NCBI GenBank assembly: GCA_036346225.1
Contig: JARFIW010000003.1
Location: forward strand, 5,181,501 to 5,245,500
Direction: 5' to 3'
DNA length: 64,000 nucleotides
Source of the DNA: Platerodrilus igneus
Lineage: Eukaryota > Arthropoda > Insecta > Coleoptera > Lycidae
Shown here: one piece after another, positions 47,411-58,205 of the stretch
Position numbering within the stretch: the first letter of the stretch is position 1
How the letters are laid out: each line of letters starts with the position of its first letter
Program-made: the position numbers and the translations under genes
The notes under the pieces: generated by a model
The model's database searches: none
What the model saw: only the letters and a program-made list of their open reading frames with translations
Told to the model about the DNA's origin: nothing

Positions 47411-47589
47411 TATGCACTCAGACAAAATAGAAACCCACCCACAAACGGAACACGATCCTACACTCACACACAACATTCTTACACAAACACAAGCCACAAC
47501 CAGAATGCAGTATTCACAACTATTACCTCTGATCGACGACGGGAAGATCAAAATTGACTGGGGGTCTCATACGGTCGGATTGGAAAGTG

Positions 47590-48220
47590 GATCTTGATAA
47601 CAAGCTACTTCCAGTACAGACTGGACCCCCAGCCGTACATAAACAACATACGCAACATATTACACACTTACAACAACAAACCAATAGTTATTATAGCAGG
47701 CGTAAATGGAAAATCGTCGATGTGGCACAGTTCCCTCACGGACGAACGCGGAGAACGAGTCGAAAACTTGATTAACGAACTACAACTCGAAGTAATCAAC
47801 TTTCCTAATAACCCACCCACATACAACACCCATGCAGTAACTAAGACAAGCAGACGTTACACTGACAAATGGGCTGGCGTACAACTACATACAAGACTGG
47901 CAGGTATTAGAACATCAAACTGTCAGTGACCACAACTTAATCACGTTCAACATCGACATGTCGACCTGGCCATTTGACACACCACAAAATTTCACAAAAG
48001 TACAACGATACAAAATGCAAATTGGAACAAACTGAGGGACACATTTGTACCCCCACAAGACATAAAACCAGACTAAACGTCCACTAGTATTCAAAAACAC
48101 TCACCAACACAATTAGACGGACAATAGAGCAGGTGCTTCCAAAACAACAGAACAAACAAATACAATTTAATGGACAAGCGCTTACGGAAATTTTCGAGAA
48201 ATGGCACTGGGCTAGTCATC
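47590..48220 (+). pseudogene. LINE-B ORF2 endonuclease fragment
   Basis: Frame 47594-47929 gives NNKPIVIIAGVNGKSSMWHS and LTDERGERVENLINELQLEV; a shifted frame then gives the SDHNLITFNID motif near 47925. The usual GD(V/F)N motif reads GVN, so the catalytic Asp codon is missing. The other features of an apurinic-like endonuclease are in order. Reverse transcriptase is absent. Confidence 0.65.
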
Positions 48221-48791
48221 TAAATAAAACTGTAATCTAGTTTGATCACAATTAATACAGAAAATTTGTGTTAGAGAGCGATAAACACCACTCTAATGAA
48301 GTCAAGAGTACTGAATATATTATAATTAAACCGATAAAAGTTATAATATTACAATAGTTGTATATTGTTAAAAAATTCATATAATAACGAACGAGATATA
48401 TCTTATAGATTAAACTATTATAACAATACTCCTAAAATAGTACCTCTATATTAGAACACGAACGTTTTTTCGCTTTATTAGAGCTTAGGAAAATTTGTAC
48501 ACAATAATGCACCAACACAGACCACTTCTTTCTGATAGGCTACTAACTTTAAATTTAGGAAAGTCAAAGCTTATTAACTAGTTCTATTTGTTTTCTAAGA
48601 CAATTCAGTTAAATGTTATTTAATCTTTATGTCAAAGTATTTGTTAACGGGTGTAGTATTAAAAAAATGCTACTTACAAACACCACTATTAAATTCCCCA
48701 ATATAGATTGCAACAAAAATAGCTCAATCGAAACGTAGCGTTATCTTTTGGATTTGGGATGCTGCCGTGTCTCATCACAATTAGTCCTACC

Positions 48792-49090
48792 TTACATGTG
48801 ATTTTCCAGTGCTCCACCAGGAGGTACTACATTGGCCAGGAAATGAGTTATTTTTTACCTGAAAGATTTTGAATTTTGCCGAACCCTTGCTGTTCCAAGC
48901 AAGGTAGGGATCTTTAACATGCGTGACAACACTCACACACGGGACCTCCATTTTACGTCTCATCCTAACGAGGGCGTATTTTTAGGAAAAATGTTCGCCT
49001 AACATTTTTCAAGCGGACCGTGTCGATATTCGAACCCGGGACCTTGGGCGTATTAGCCCCACGCATACCAACTACGCCACGGAGCCGCCT
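48792..49090 (-). mobile_element. tRNA-derived SINE with 13-bp TSD
   Basis: Full-length minus-strand copy: head at 49090 (GGCGGCTCCGTGGCGTAGTT), B box GGTTCGAATATC-like, body and tail as at 41149. It is flanked by AATTAGTCCTACC at 48779-48791 and 49091-49103, an exact 13-bp target duplication. Good preservation suggests a relatively recent insertion. Confidence 0.92.
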
Positions 49091-49499
49091 AATTAGTCCT
49101 ACCCCACATTCAAAAGAAACTCCAATTCTTTAATATCAATCTACTTTTTTAATAAAACTTATTTAACTGTAACATTAAAAGTCAATGTAGATCTAAATGG
49201 ACTTCTAGGCCTTTTGAAAGAATAAACACGACAAATTCCCAATTAAAATAACCTAAGCTTCCTTAAACTAATGACGGTACCTTTAAAGCAGAAAATCCGA
49301 AGGCGTAACGCGGACGATCGCAAAAATAAGTCCACGCCAAGGAAACATATTTTATTCCTGGTTACCGAAACCTGTTTATGGAAAGAGAAACCTCACTGTC
49401 AACATCCTGTCTACACAAAGGAAAATCATTTTAGTCACAGCATTATCGTATTGTTGTAGCAAGAAACCTTCGTCTACATCAATGCAGGTAGGCCTGAAT

Positions 49500-49951
49500 A
49501 ACAAGAATGTTATGCGACGATGATTTGAAGGCAGCAGTGGCTACAGTTATTAATTTGAAAAAGCAGACAAAAGAACCCGTAAATGTTGGGCTAGAACGAC
49601 TCTTTTAGAAAAAAAAGGATATATGGTGTTGCATATCCTAGGAGTTCATTAAAAAAGATGATTTATAACAAAATGCAGCATCGATAATGGAAAACAAAAT
49701 TTTGTCTTATGAGTAGCACCGATTTGGAATGGTTATTGTGCAAAATTAGTCCTTTAGTTCGAAAGAAAGACACGAACTATAGAGCAGGTATATCTCCATT
49801 GGAACGTTTACTTCTAACACATTGGTTTTCTGCAACTGAAGATTGATATACTTCTCCAATGTACTTATAATGAATTTCCAAACAAACAATTATGTTAGTT
49901 GTACCTGAAGCCTGTGGTGTAATTATATCAGTTCCTAAAGATCAAATTAAG
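49500..49951 (+). pseudogene. PIF/Harbinger transposase fragment
   Basis: The plus-strand frame reads STDLEWLLCKISPLVRKKDT, then NYRAGISPLERLLLTHWFSA, TED, stop, YTSPMYL, two stops, ISKQTIMLVVPEACGVI. This is the N-terminal/central part of a Harbinger-type transposase upstream of the catalytic domain (compare the family pattern of a DTNxR block, an ISPxERL block and a TIS.IVPEVC block). It ends at an exon-like AAG followed by GTAAGT (49952), a good splice donor. Stops at 49844, 49868 and 49871 show it is dead. The DDE domain is not seen downstream. Confidence 0.7.
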
Positions 49952-50132
49952 GTAAGTGTTCATTAATCAGCCTTGACGAAATTAGCCATAAAACATGTAC
50001 TCAAGCTAAAAATGCATATTCATAATTCTGAAAACTTAGGCAAGGGAAGAATTCTTAACAGAACTAATAACTGTCGGTTAGTATTATTTTAAATTATATA
50101 ACTAAGCACTAGATAAAAAAATGTAAGAAATA

Positions 50133-50603
50133 TCAAATGGGTTTGCTGGTTCTTGAAGGTTGTTTGACATTTGAACACTTTTTTATACCAGTGTCAGTTG
50201 ATGAAAGCACTTGATGTGATTGCGAAGATGAAGACCCGTACTCAGTTGGAGAGAAAGGTGTAGCTAGTGATGACGACAACGATACTACTTCCATGTAAAA
50301 GTGAGGTGACCAACGATATGGAAATGGTTGGTCGTACTTGCCACTTGAGGCCTCGCACAATATATCTTCAATCAAACGTTCTACTGTGTTTTGTGCATAC
50401 TTGGTGTTTAAACGTCGAATTTTAGATGTCACATATTTTCCAAATATGTTAAGGTTATTTCTGAAACTTTGTTTCTTTTGCAATTGCTTCAAGAACATGT
50501 AGGCCTCTTCTTGTCTTTTGTCTGTTTCGCTATTTAGCTTTTCCGTACTTTGAGTATCTGTTTTGGACTCTATTATAGTTTGCAGTTTGTTACGTTCAAA
50601 ACC
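50133..50603 (-). CDS. BESS-like ORF, probable Harbinger accessory protein fragment
   Basis: A minus-strand frame of about 157 codons. It has a central helix pair NLNIFGKYVTSKIRRLNTKY, then TVERLIEDILCEA, which resembles the BESS/protein-interaction motif at the C-terminus of MADF proteins, and a Ser-rich tail. The frame can begin at an AG acceptor (TTGCTTGCAG before 50603), so it may be a last exon. PIF/Harbinger elements often carry a second ORF encoding a Myb/MADF-like DNA-binding protein next to the transposase; the transposase fragment at 49500-49951 points toward this ORF. No MADF domain is seen upstream. It could instead be a host MADF-BESS exon. Confidence 0.5.
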   Translation of the reverse strand, partial: GFERNKLQTIIESKTDTQSTEKLNSETDKRQEEAYMFLKQLQKKQSFRNNLNIFGKYVTSKIRRLNTKYAQNTVERLIEDILCEASSGKYDQPFPYRWSPHFYMEVVSLSSSLATPFSPTEYGSSSSQSHQVLSSTDTGIKKCSNVKQPSRTSKPI

Positions 50604-51710
50604 CTGCAAGCAATTTTTCTGCATGAATATTTATTCATCCTACTTCTATTTAAAACACCCTAAAATTTCTAAAGAAGCTCGTTTTTCTATTATTTGAATT
50701 AGTGTTATTTTATAAAATTTCTCAAGTGTAATCTCTATAGTATTGTGCTTTATAAAATGAAACAGCTGCTTGAACACTTTACGTTACAAAGTAGTTGCAA
50801 TATTTTCTACCACCTGCAGTGACTATATTTTAATTAAAGTTGTACATAAATGCTCAGCTTTCTTCTAATAGATAAGGCCACTTAACCATCTGCCTAGTAA
50901 ATGAACACTACAATAGGTTTGTTATCTGTTATCCTGCAGCTGTGAAGATGTTTCAAAGTAATAAGATTGTTCCTTTGTTTAAAAATCCTTTGTTAAACAC
51001 GTTATCTCTTTGTTAGCTGTTGCAGCTTGTACTTTTGCAGCTGTCGTCTGAGAATTCTGCACACTTGATCCTTGGGCGATATTTTTGAAGGCCCAAATTT
51101 CTACCTCTATACACGGTTTTTTCTTTATAAAATAAAGACCGTGTTTTGAAAGGTACATTGAATACAACAACTTCTTATCGCAAAGACATGTTGTAAAATC
51201 GCACTATTAAAAATGCTTTTTGTGTTAGTATGAGTTAAATTGGTGGTCTCAGCCTCTAGCCGCTAGAAAAATGCAGCCGCATCTTCCCATCCATAAGATC
51301 ACACCAGCACGAAGCCGATAGCTCAAAGTACAGTTTTCCGTTTTCGTTATATTTTTTGATACTACTGTGAACAATAGACATATCATTTACTGTTCATAAT
51401 GTTATTACTCATGATTATTCAGTCAAAGCCACGTACAAAACTCACGTTCAAAAAGCGACTATGTAATCATTCTTCAAATTAAAAATTAGTAAATCAAAGT
51501 TTGTGTTATAGCCCGTTTTACTGTTTCTTTTGTAATTTTGCATAGATATTAATGTCAACAACTTGTGCATTAATTTAAAAGTGGTTAACATATGATTAAT
51601 TTAAGTTTGGATGTATAAGTTTAATGCTACACTATTTCTTAAGGAGGTGCACTTCATAATGCAGAATGTATAAATTATGTATATTGCTTTTCCTAGAATT
51701 ACTGTAGAGT
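50604..51710. other. Unannotated AT-rich DNA
   Basis: No recognised feature; a missing first exon of the BESS-like ORF was looked for and not found. Confidence 0.4.
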
Positions 51711-51711
51711 T

Positions 51712-51900
51712 TTGTTTGTTTTGTTTTTGTTTTGTTTTCGAACTTAATTAAGGTCGGTTTGACGCAGCTCTAACTTCTTTTCCATTCTGTGTTAATTTAA
51801 AAAGTTCTACATACCCTTATCAACCTAAATAGCTTGGCCTAGGTGTTCCTATACTCTTCTATCTTTTTCCTATCTACCTGGCTCTACATAATAGATATTA
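51712..51900 (-). mobile_element. RTE-2 LINE 3' end fragment
   Basis: A GTTTT-rich tail followed by CGAACTTAATTAAGGTCGG, CAGCTCTAA and CTACATACCCTT matches the 3' end of the longer element at 52119. It is in the same orientation, severely 5' truncated, about 220 bp away from it. Confidence 0.7.
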
Positions 51901-52118
51901 GCAACATGGTGGTTGTTAAAGAACTCCAACATGTTTACATGATTCCCATTTATAAGGAAATGAAATATTACCTGGTTATTCCCTCCAAAAAAAGAAAAGT
52001 GTTAAATTATACGTTATGGTAAGGCTTACGAAACGAATCGCTACCAACGTGCCAGACCGCTAACTAATTGTGAGTTATGTCATGGAGACATTTAGTTACC
52101 TGATTTTTATTTGTTTAT

Positions 52119-54240
52119 TTTGTTTTGTTTTGTTTTCGAACTTACTTAAAGTCGGTATGATGCAGCTCTAAATTGTTTTCTATTCTGAGCTAGTTTAAAA
52201 AGGTCTACATACCCTTCACAACTTAAATCTCTAATAATTTGACTAACATAGCTATGTCTTGGCCTTCCTACTCTATTTTTTTTTGGTAGTCTATAACCTT
52301 AGACCTTACTAAATAGTCTCTCATGTTTTAACTGGTGTCCTATCATTCTATCTCTCCTTTAATTGTTTCCACATACAGGGTTCCTTACCTATCCTTCTAT
52401 AAACTTCCTCATTTGTTACACTATCTGTCCAACTAATCGTTAACATTCTCCTATAACACCAAGTTTTAAACGCTTCTATTTTTTTCTTATCTACTTTTTT
52501 AATTGTTCAAGCCTCACTACCATAGAATGCTCCATACGTACGACTTTAAGAAACTTTTTCTATTATCTAAACTAATACTATTAGCTATTAGTAAGTGTTT
52601 CCTTTTTAAAAACATTTTTTAGCTTGAGCTATTCTAGCTACTATATCCCTTCTGCTACATCTGTGCTTTGTAATTGTACTACCTAAATCGCAAAATTCAT
52701 CTACCTTCTCTAACTCGGTATTGTCCATTTTTAATTTTGGTTTAGAACTAGGCTGTAACTCACTTGTCATTATCTTTATCTTTCCTGAGTTAATTCTCAT
52801 ACTCTAGTTATTCTGTAGTATCTCATCTAAAGTATTTAAAGACTCTCCTAACTTTTTTCTAGACTCTGTTATAATGGCTATATCATTTGCAAAACGTAAC
52901 ATGTCTACTTTCTGTCCCTGTACACTAATACCTTTCTCTTTTCTCTCTCTAGCTAAGTTTAAGGCTTCCTCAATATAAACATTTTAAAATCAAGAAAGAG
53001 AGTATACAGCCCTGTCTAACACCATTTCTAATCTTAGCTTCCTCTGCTATTTCATCAAATATAATTACTACGCTTTGGTTTTTATATAGACTGTAATAAC
53101 TTTTCTACCCCTATGAAAGATTCTTATTTTTCGCAAAACCCTGATCAAACAATCCGATTAACCCTATCAAATGCATTTTCTAAATTTACAAACGAGAAAT
53201 GAGTCTTTTTATTTTTTTGTAATCTTTTTTCGATAATTACCCTAATCATTAGTATTGATTCTCAAGTCCCTCTGTCTTTACGAAAACCATATTGGTCTTC
53301 GCCTAAATAATTCTCAGTCAATGCTTCTACTCTATTTTTAATTATTATTGTTAGTATTTTGGAAGCGTGGGAAGTTAAACTAACTGTTCTAAAATGCTCA
53401 CACCTATCAGCTCCTGACTTTTTTGGGATTGGGATGATAATATTTTTTTCGAAATCTATTGGCACCTCACCTGTGTCATATATTACTTTTGCTAGTTCAT
53501 ATAATCTGTCTAAAGTTTTCTGACTTGCATATTTTATTAATTCTGCGGGTATATCGTCTATCCCCGGCGCTTTATTTAGTTTAAGATCCCTAACAGCTCT
53601 ATCAAATTACTCTTTTAATATTGAGAACCCTATTTCTACATCCTCTTCTTGGTCGTTCTGTAATTCATCCATATCGTGTCCCTTATATAAATCTTCTATA
53701 TATCTTTTCCATCTATCTGCTACCTCAACTTTATTTATTAGAAGCTCATTATTCTCATCTTTAATACCATTATATTTTTCCTATCTTTCCCCAAAAAATC
53801 TTTTAAGTACCCTGTAAGCCCTGTCTGTCTTACCTACTCTCAAATCATCTTGTATTCCCTTACCATTCTTTTCCATTCATTTATTTCTAGCTTTTCTACA
53901 CTCATGTGCTATCTTATTTCTAACTCTATTATATTTTTGCTTGCTTTCACTATCCAATTCCCTGAAAGGTTTAATTTTTTTTCTATTCCCTAGTAAATCT
54001 AATATCTCTTTTATTACTCAGAGTTTTTTCGCTTCAATTTTTTTTAGCTATAGTCTGTGTTGCTGTATCATGTACAGCCCATTTTATTCCTTTTCATCTA
54101 TTTTCTACGTTCCCTCCTATAGTTATCTGTTTGATCTTATTATCTAATACTTGTTTATATTCCCTTTTACCTCACTATCATTAAGCTTACTTAGATCCCA
54201 TCCCTTTCCTTTAAACTTTCTCAATTTTTTGAATTTTAGC
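52119..54240 (-). mobile_element. RTE-2 LINE, reverse transcriptase to 3' end
   Basis: Minus-strand LINE from about 54240 to a repeated AAAAC tail at 52119. It lacks the endonuclease (5' truncated) but keeps linker, reverse transcriptase and C-terminal region. It belongs to the same broad RTE-like group as the 22.5-kb copy but differs in its 3' end (AAAAC repeats instead of TGATGA). Confidence 0.8.
52200..54240 (-). pseudogene. RTE-2 reverse transcriptase, frameshifted
   Basis: Visible in order on the minus strand: DRWKRYIEDLYKGHDMDELQ near 53690, LNKAPGIDDIPAELIKYASQ near 53570, then 53465-53262 with MPIDFEKNIIIPIPKKSGAD, CEHFRTVSLTSHASKIL and EDQYGFRKDRGT followed by a stop. Next come a VNLENAFDRVNR-like block near 53180 and the thumb region 52800-52606 (GKIKIMTSELQPSSKPKLKM, VDEFCDLGSTITKH). 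A VNMEKAFD-like first catalytic box has Asp in FD; the second (FADD-like) lies in the FANDIAIITE-like area near 52880 and reads as A-N-D. Multiple stops and shifts; inactive. Confidence 0.75.
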
Positions 54241-54739
54241 TTACGCTTCATTATAACTAGAGTTTAGTAGAGTTTATGTTTAATTTTCTTTTGTATATAT
54301 TTAAGGTGAAGTATTATGTAAGTGTCTAGATTCTAAGACGTTATATCGTCGCTTGAGAGCAGAACTATTTTAGGTCACAAAAATAATTTTTTATAAGAGA
54401 CCTTTTTTTAATTCAGGTAATTATTTATAGATTTTCATTTGTTTTGTAAATAGAATGTGGGTGTTTATAAGTCCTGTTTTGTAGGTGTTTCATTTAAACT
54501 TTGTGATTGTTATTTTAAAATAACATGTACTTAGTATACTTATAAGAAGTATTATTAGTCTATATTCAGATTTAGCATGGGTTTTATTTTATTAAAAGAG
54601 ACCTAGACTAGTTTTGGTTATATGTTTTTTACTATTAAAACAACAAAGAACTAAAATGTTGCATTTCTGTGAAAAGTTATAGATAGTATGCCCAAAATAA
54701 CATTTGTAGTCTACTTTGTTATTGAATAAAGACTAGTGG

Positions 54740-54810
54740 AAGTTCTGAGAGACGTAATTAATTAATTAATTAATTACTAATTAATTAATTATTTACGTCT
54801 CTAAGAACTT
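54740..54810. repeat. Near-perfect 71-bp palindrome
   Basis: Left arm AAGTTCTGAGAGACGTAATT plus TAATTAATTAATTA and right arm ending ATTTACGTCTCTAAGAACTT pair with about two mismatches and essentially no loop. It is able to form a cruciform. No neighbouring gene ends here, so a terminator is unlikely. Confidence 0.85.
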
Positions 54811-55234
54811 ATTTAATTAATTTAAAATAAGAAAATAGATAGTTAAAACGTTAATATTATAAATAAATACAAATTTGCGTTTTCACAGAATCTGTAATGG
54901 AAACTAATTATAAACGAACAATATCAAATCGTAAATATTAGGAAGTGCAAAATTTAAGATACTTAAAATAATGTGTTCTGGGAAGACATAAACAGGACAA
55001 ACTCGTATAGTACTTTACCAATTAATAGAAATAAAATAAGTTAAAATGTCAAAAACTAAAAAGACACTCTGAAAGAAAATAAACAGCATTTGCAAATAAT
55101 TAAAACAAATTATAACTTGATCATTGTGCAAAAAAATCAAACATAATTAAGTTTTAATAAAACTGAAGACAAAAATAAATTTACTAGTCGCTATCAGATT
55201 CTTGATTTTGTGCTGTGGTCGTGTAGGGTAAATT

Positions 55235-56756
55235 TTAAAAAAGGTTATGATACTGTGTCAATATTACTTGCTTTTGACAAAGAAATTGCAAATGATCATA
55301 TTTTTGTTTAGAGATTGAAGTTTTGTTAAATTGGATACGTCTTAAGTCAATCGATTTGCGTCCTCGTTGATTTAAAGGATTTTTTCCAAATTGCTGATTT
55401 CCATCAAATGTGCATTTAAACAAAAAGACGTTTGGCATGTCGGGATTAGTTTCTACTATTTTTAGTTGATTCGAGTGTACCATACCGTTAACTTCGTTCC
55501 GATCCCAGTTTAATGTGGTATCTTGTTGTAGGGCTTTCAGGTCGTAAATGTTTTCACGTGTTAGCTGTATTACAGTGTAGGGCTGTTTTCTCTTTGCTGT
55601 TCGAACAACAGTGTATCATTGTTCAGATGTATAAACTGGTATCAGTCTTGCTGCTTTTTCAATCACACTATGAACCGAGTCTCTTTCAGTTTCAGTATGA
55701 CCTCGTTCCAAAAATGCATGACATATTTTGCTTCGTATTTTTGAGAAATATAGTTTCTGACATGCAATTGATACTCCCCTTCCAATGCTATTTTGTTTTC
55801 TGCCGAAGAATACTTATATTTATTGCAAATGTCGCATAAATTTTTCTTGGGTTTGAGAAAAGATATATTGAACTCCGAATTGAAAATCGATCTGTACATA
55901 CTTTCTGTAACTTTTTTAGAAAGGCGTTGTTCTTCGCAGTACTCTTGATATAAACTAAACATTTTTGAAAGATTTAGAGTCGGCGGCAGGTACACACGTG
56001 AAGTGTTTTTTCTGCAGTAATGGCATTCGACAGGCTCAAACGAATTTCTGTGATAGCAAATGGATTGCTTCACGAGTTCATCCATCATAGAATTTTTACA
56101 CACTTTTCTTCTCTATTCCTCCAAAACTACACCATTACTTCCCATTTGGTTAGATACAGTTCTCAGTACATATGCGCTAATGCATAAGGTATTGAAAAAA
56201 AATATTTTACAAACTTTTGTTATGTCTGTATCTGCTTTTGGGAGACTATAAACAAATGTTAATATGCGTCTACTAGTTTGTTCACGTTGTTCATCATCTT
56301 CTTTATGATTTTCTTCTTTTTCAAACTTTCTTTTACCACACCTTTCCTTCTCATTGAACTTTACAAACTGAGATGAAATCTCGTTGCCTGTTTACGTCGC
56401 CAAGCGCCCAATAGTCTTTGAATATTTTACTTCTTTCGTCTTCAGTAAACTTTTGAGTGCATTCCATTCGACAGTTTTTACAAGATGATTTAAGTTTTCT
56501 TTCTGGCTGAATATTTTCTTTCCAGTTCACGTATGACTTCCCAGTATTTTGCGACGTTCTTATGACATTCATTTTCCAGTCTTTATATTTATGTGGGTTT
56601 TTTTCGACTTTTTGTCATATCTTGTTGATTTTCTTCATCCGATTTGTTACATACATCAGAGTTTGTATCGCTTTGGCCGCGAGAGCTAGATACATGAAAG
56701 TCAGGATCTAGCAAATCATTATAGCTGTCATGAAACGGAACTTGTCCGTAAATGCA
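55235..56756 (-). pseudogene. Second Sola-like transposase, internally deleted
   Basis: Minus-strand relative of 4096-5690. N-terminal acidic part near 56730-56640 (FHDSYNDLLDPDFHVSSSRG). Basic region and cysteine module at 56572-56351 (CKNCRMECTQKFTEDERSKI, GDVNRQRDFIS). HYCRKNTSRVYL near 56010 and the CDICNKYKY knuckle near 55830. After YISQKYEAKYV a deletion jumps to the late catalytic area (RGHTETERDSVHSVIEKAAR near 55700), then the C-terminal part at 55620-55235 (YTFDG-like CTFDGNQQF, QRGRKSIDL, ISKQKYDHLQFLCQK). The missing stretch covers the LYNLGIHS and GQNKN-like region that copy 1 partly keeps. No matching TIRs were found around it. Confidence 0.65.
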
Positions 56757-57011
56757 CTATGCACTTGGGAGGTAATGTGGTGGTGTGGGTGTGTCTTAGA
56801 CTGCCATACCAAACCCTGTGGTCTCTGCCAATCTAAGTACCGAATGAGCCGTTGCCCTCTTTTGAGGACCTGTCTTAGTCTGGCTCCTAATTAAAGACCC
56901 TACTACTTTGGTTGAACCTGTAGTTTGGCTCTTTAGCTCATTAGAACACTCAAGCCATTCCACCTGTTTTAGTAATCTAGAACTTCGTCAAGGTACAGGT
57001 TCATTCGGAAT
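56757..57011 (-). mobile_element. RTE LINE 5' UTR fragment
   Basis: Its reverse complement matches 22530-22795 (GAGCCAAACTACAGGT, GACTAAGACAGGTCC, TTAGATTGGCAGAGACCA, CACATTACCTCCCAAG) with moderate divergence. Only the 5' UTR is present, wedged between the Sola-like and the piggyBac remnants. A 5' end without the rest is not a normal LINE insertion product and implies a later rearrangement. Confidence 0.8.
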
Positions 57012-58205
57012 AGGCTATACTGGTCATCAGATATGAACTATCACGTGCCAAAGGTCTCAAGTGTAATAGCAATAAAACGATTTTTAAAAATTATGCTGTT
57101 CTTACACGTGAAGGACAATCAAAAAAATGCCCAAAAAAGTCGAACCTTTATTTCATAAATTATTTAAAATTAAGCCCATGATAAATACTCTGCAAAAAGC
57201 GTTTCAAGATTCATTTTCTCCTAACTTATTTGTAGCTGTTAATGAAAGCACGGTTGCTTTCAAAAGGAGAACCAGTTTCAAGCAATATATGCCTTTGAAA
57301 CCGATCAAACAAGGGTTTAAAATTTGCGCAATGGCATGCTTACGGACTAGACATCTATTGAATTTTATGGTTTATGGAGACAAAAAAGAAAGCCAAGGAA
57401 AAGGTTTGCTTGGAGAAAAACAGTTCTTGAAATAACTTCTTCCCTGCAAGATAAAGATTACTGTGTATTTTTCGATAATTATTTCACAAGCTTTAGTCTT
57501 CTTAGAAAAATGTTTTCTAGAAATCTTTATAGTTGTGGTACATTGCGATCTAATAGAGAACGCTATCCTGCTGATAAATTGGTAACGGATAAAAGTATGG
57601 GACAGTGGCAATCTGATTTTGCTATGTTTGGAGATATTTTTAGTTACTAAGTGGAAAGATCGTGTCAAGAAAGCTATTATAGTTGCCAATTCAATGCATA
57701 ATCCTTCAGAAATGTCACCGGTTCAAAGACTAAATGAGGAAGCAAAGAGAGTTTAAGTACCTTGCCCTAAAAGTATTGAGGATTACAACATCCAGATGGG
57801 TGGAGTTGATCGGATTGACCAGCTGCATTCTTGTTACAATATCAGATGAAATCGAGAAGATGGTGGAAAAATTATTTTATTACCTTTTGGTAGCTTTCTT
57901 TGTAAATTTTTATATTTTATATAAAGTCGCTAAAAAAAGTATATCCAGTTTCGCAGTATATTGGTAAATCAAGTGATTGATAGTTTTAGTAGTAGAAATA
58001 TAAGTGGATTCAAGTTAATCATTGGAAGAAATAAGATTACGAAGATAGATGGAAGAACTATCATGGTTGAAAATAGGGTAAGACAGTAATGTAGGAGGTC
58101 ACATGCCAGGTTATACAACATCGCGTAGATGTGCACGTTGTAGCACATCAAAAAAAGGTGGAGCGATCCATTATAGACTGTGTACAATGTGAAGTAGTAT
58201 TATGT
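57012..58205 (+). pseudogene. piggyBac-type transposase, degenerate
   Basis: Across frames the plus strand reads a piggyBac (DDE_Tnp_1_7-type) transposase from the second quarter to the C-terminus. MNYHVPKVSSVIAIKRFLKI near 57030. LFVAVNESTVAFKRRTSFKQ near 57230, then YMPLKPIKQGFKICAMA. CVFFDNYFTSFSLLRKMF near 57465. WKDRVKKAIIVANSMHNPSE near 57655, MGGVDRIDQLHSCYNIR near 57795, and RRWWKKLFYYLLVAFFVN near 57860. A cysteine-rich zinc-binding tail RCARCSTSKKGGAIHYRLC follows near 58125. Of the three catalytic Asp, the first is Asn (codon 57241-57243) and the other two are kept (57474, 57808). Frameshifts lie near 57125, 57430, 57650 and 57755, with further stops near 57965. The N-terminus and flanking TTAA ends are not identified. 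Confidence 0.8.

Larger units (their letters stand above)
46103..48220 (+). mobile_element. LINE-B (R1-like), ORF1 and endonuclease only
   Basis: A second, clearly different R1/jockey-type LINE on the plus strand. It runs from ORF1 into the ORF2 endonuclease and then loses recognisable homology at about 48220 before the reverse transcriptase. 3' loss is unusual for LINE insertion, which normally truncates the 5' end, so a later deletion is likely. 45300-46100 may be its 5' UTR. Confidence 0.65.

Noticed and set aside
47009..47551. 180-codon open frame on the minus strand
   Set aside because: It is antisense to LINE-B ORF1, whose zinc knuckle CLRCLDLGHHTKHC reads on the plus strand. Its Val/Cys/Leu-rich composition is a shadow of that.
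54740..54810. Rho-independent-type terminator
   Set aside because: This is eukaryotic DNA, the palindrome is AT-rich, and no gene ends there.
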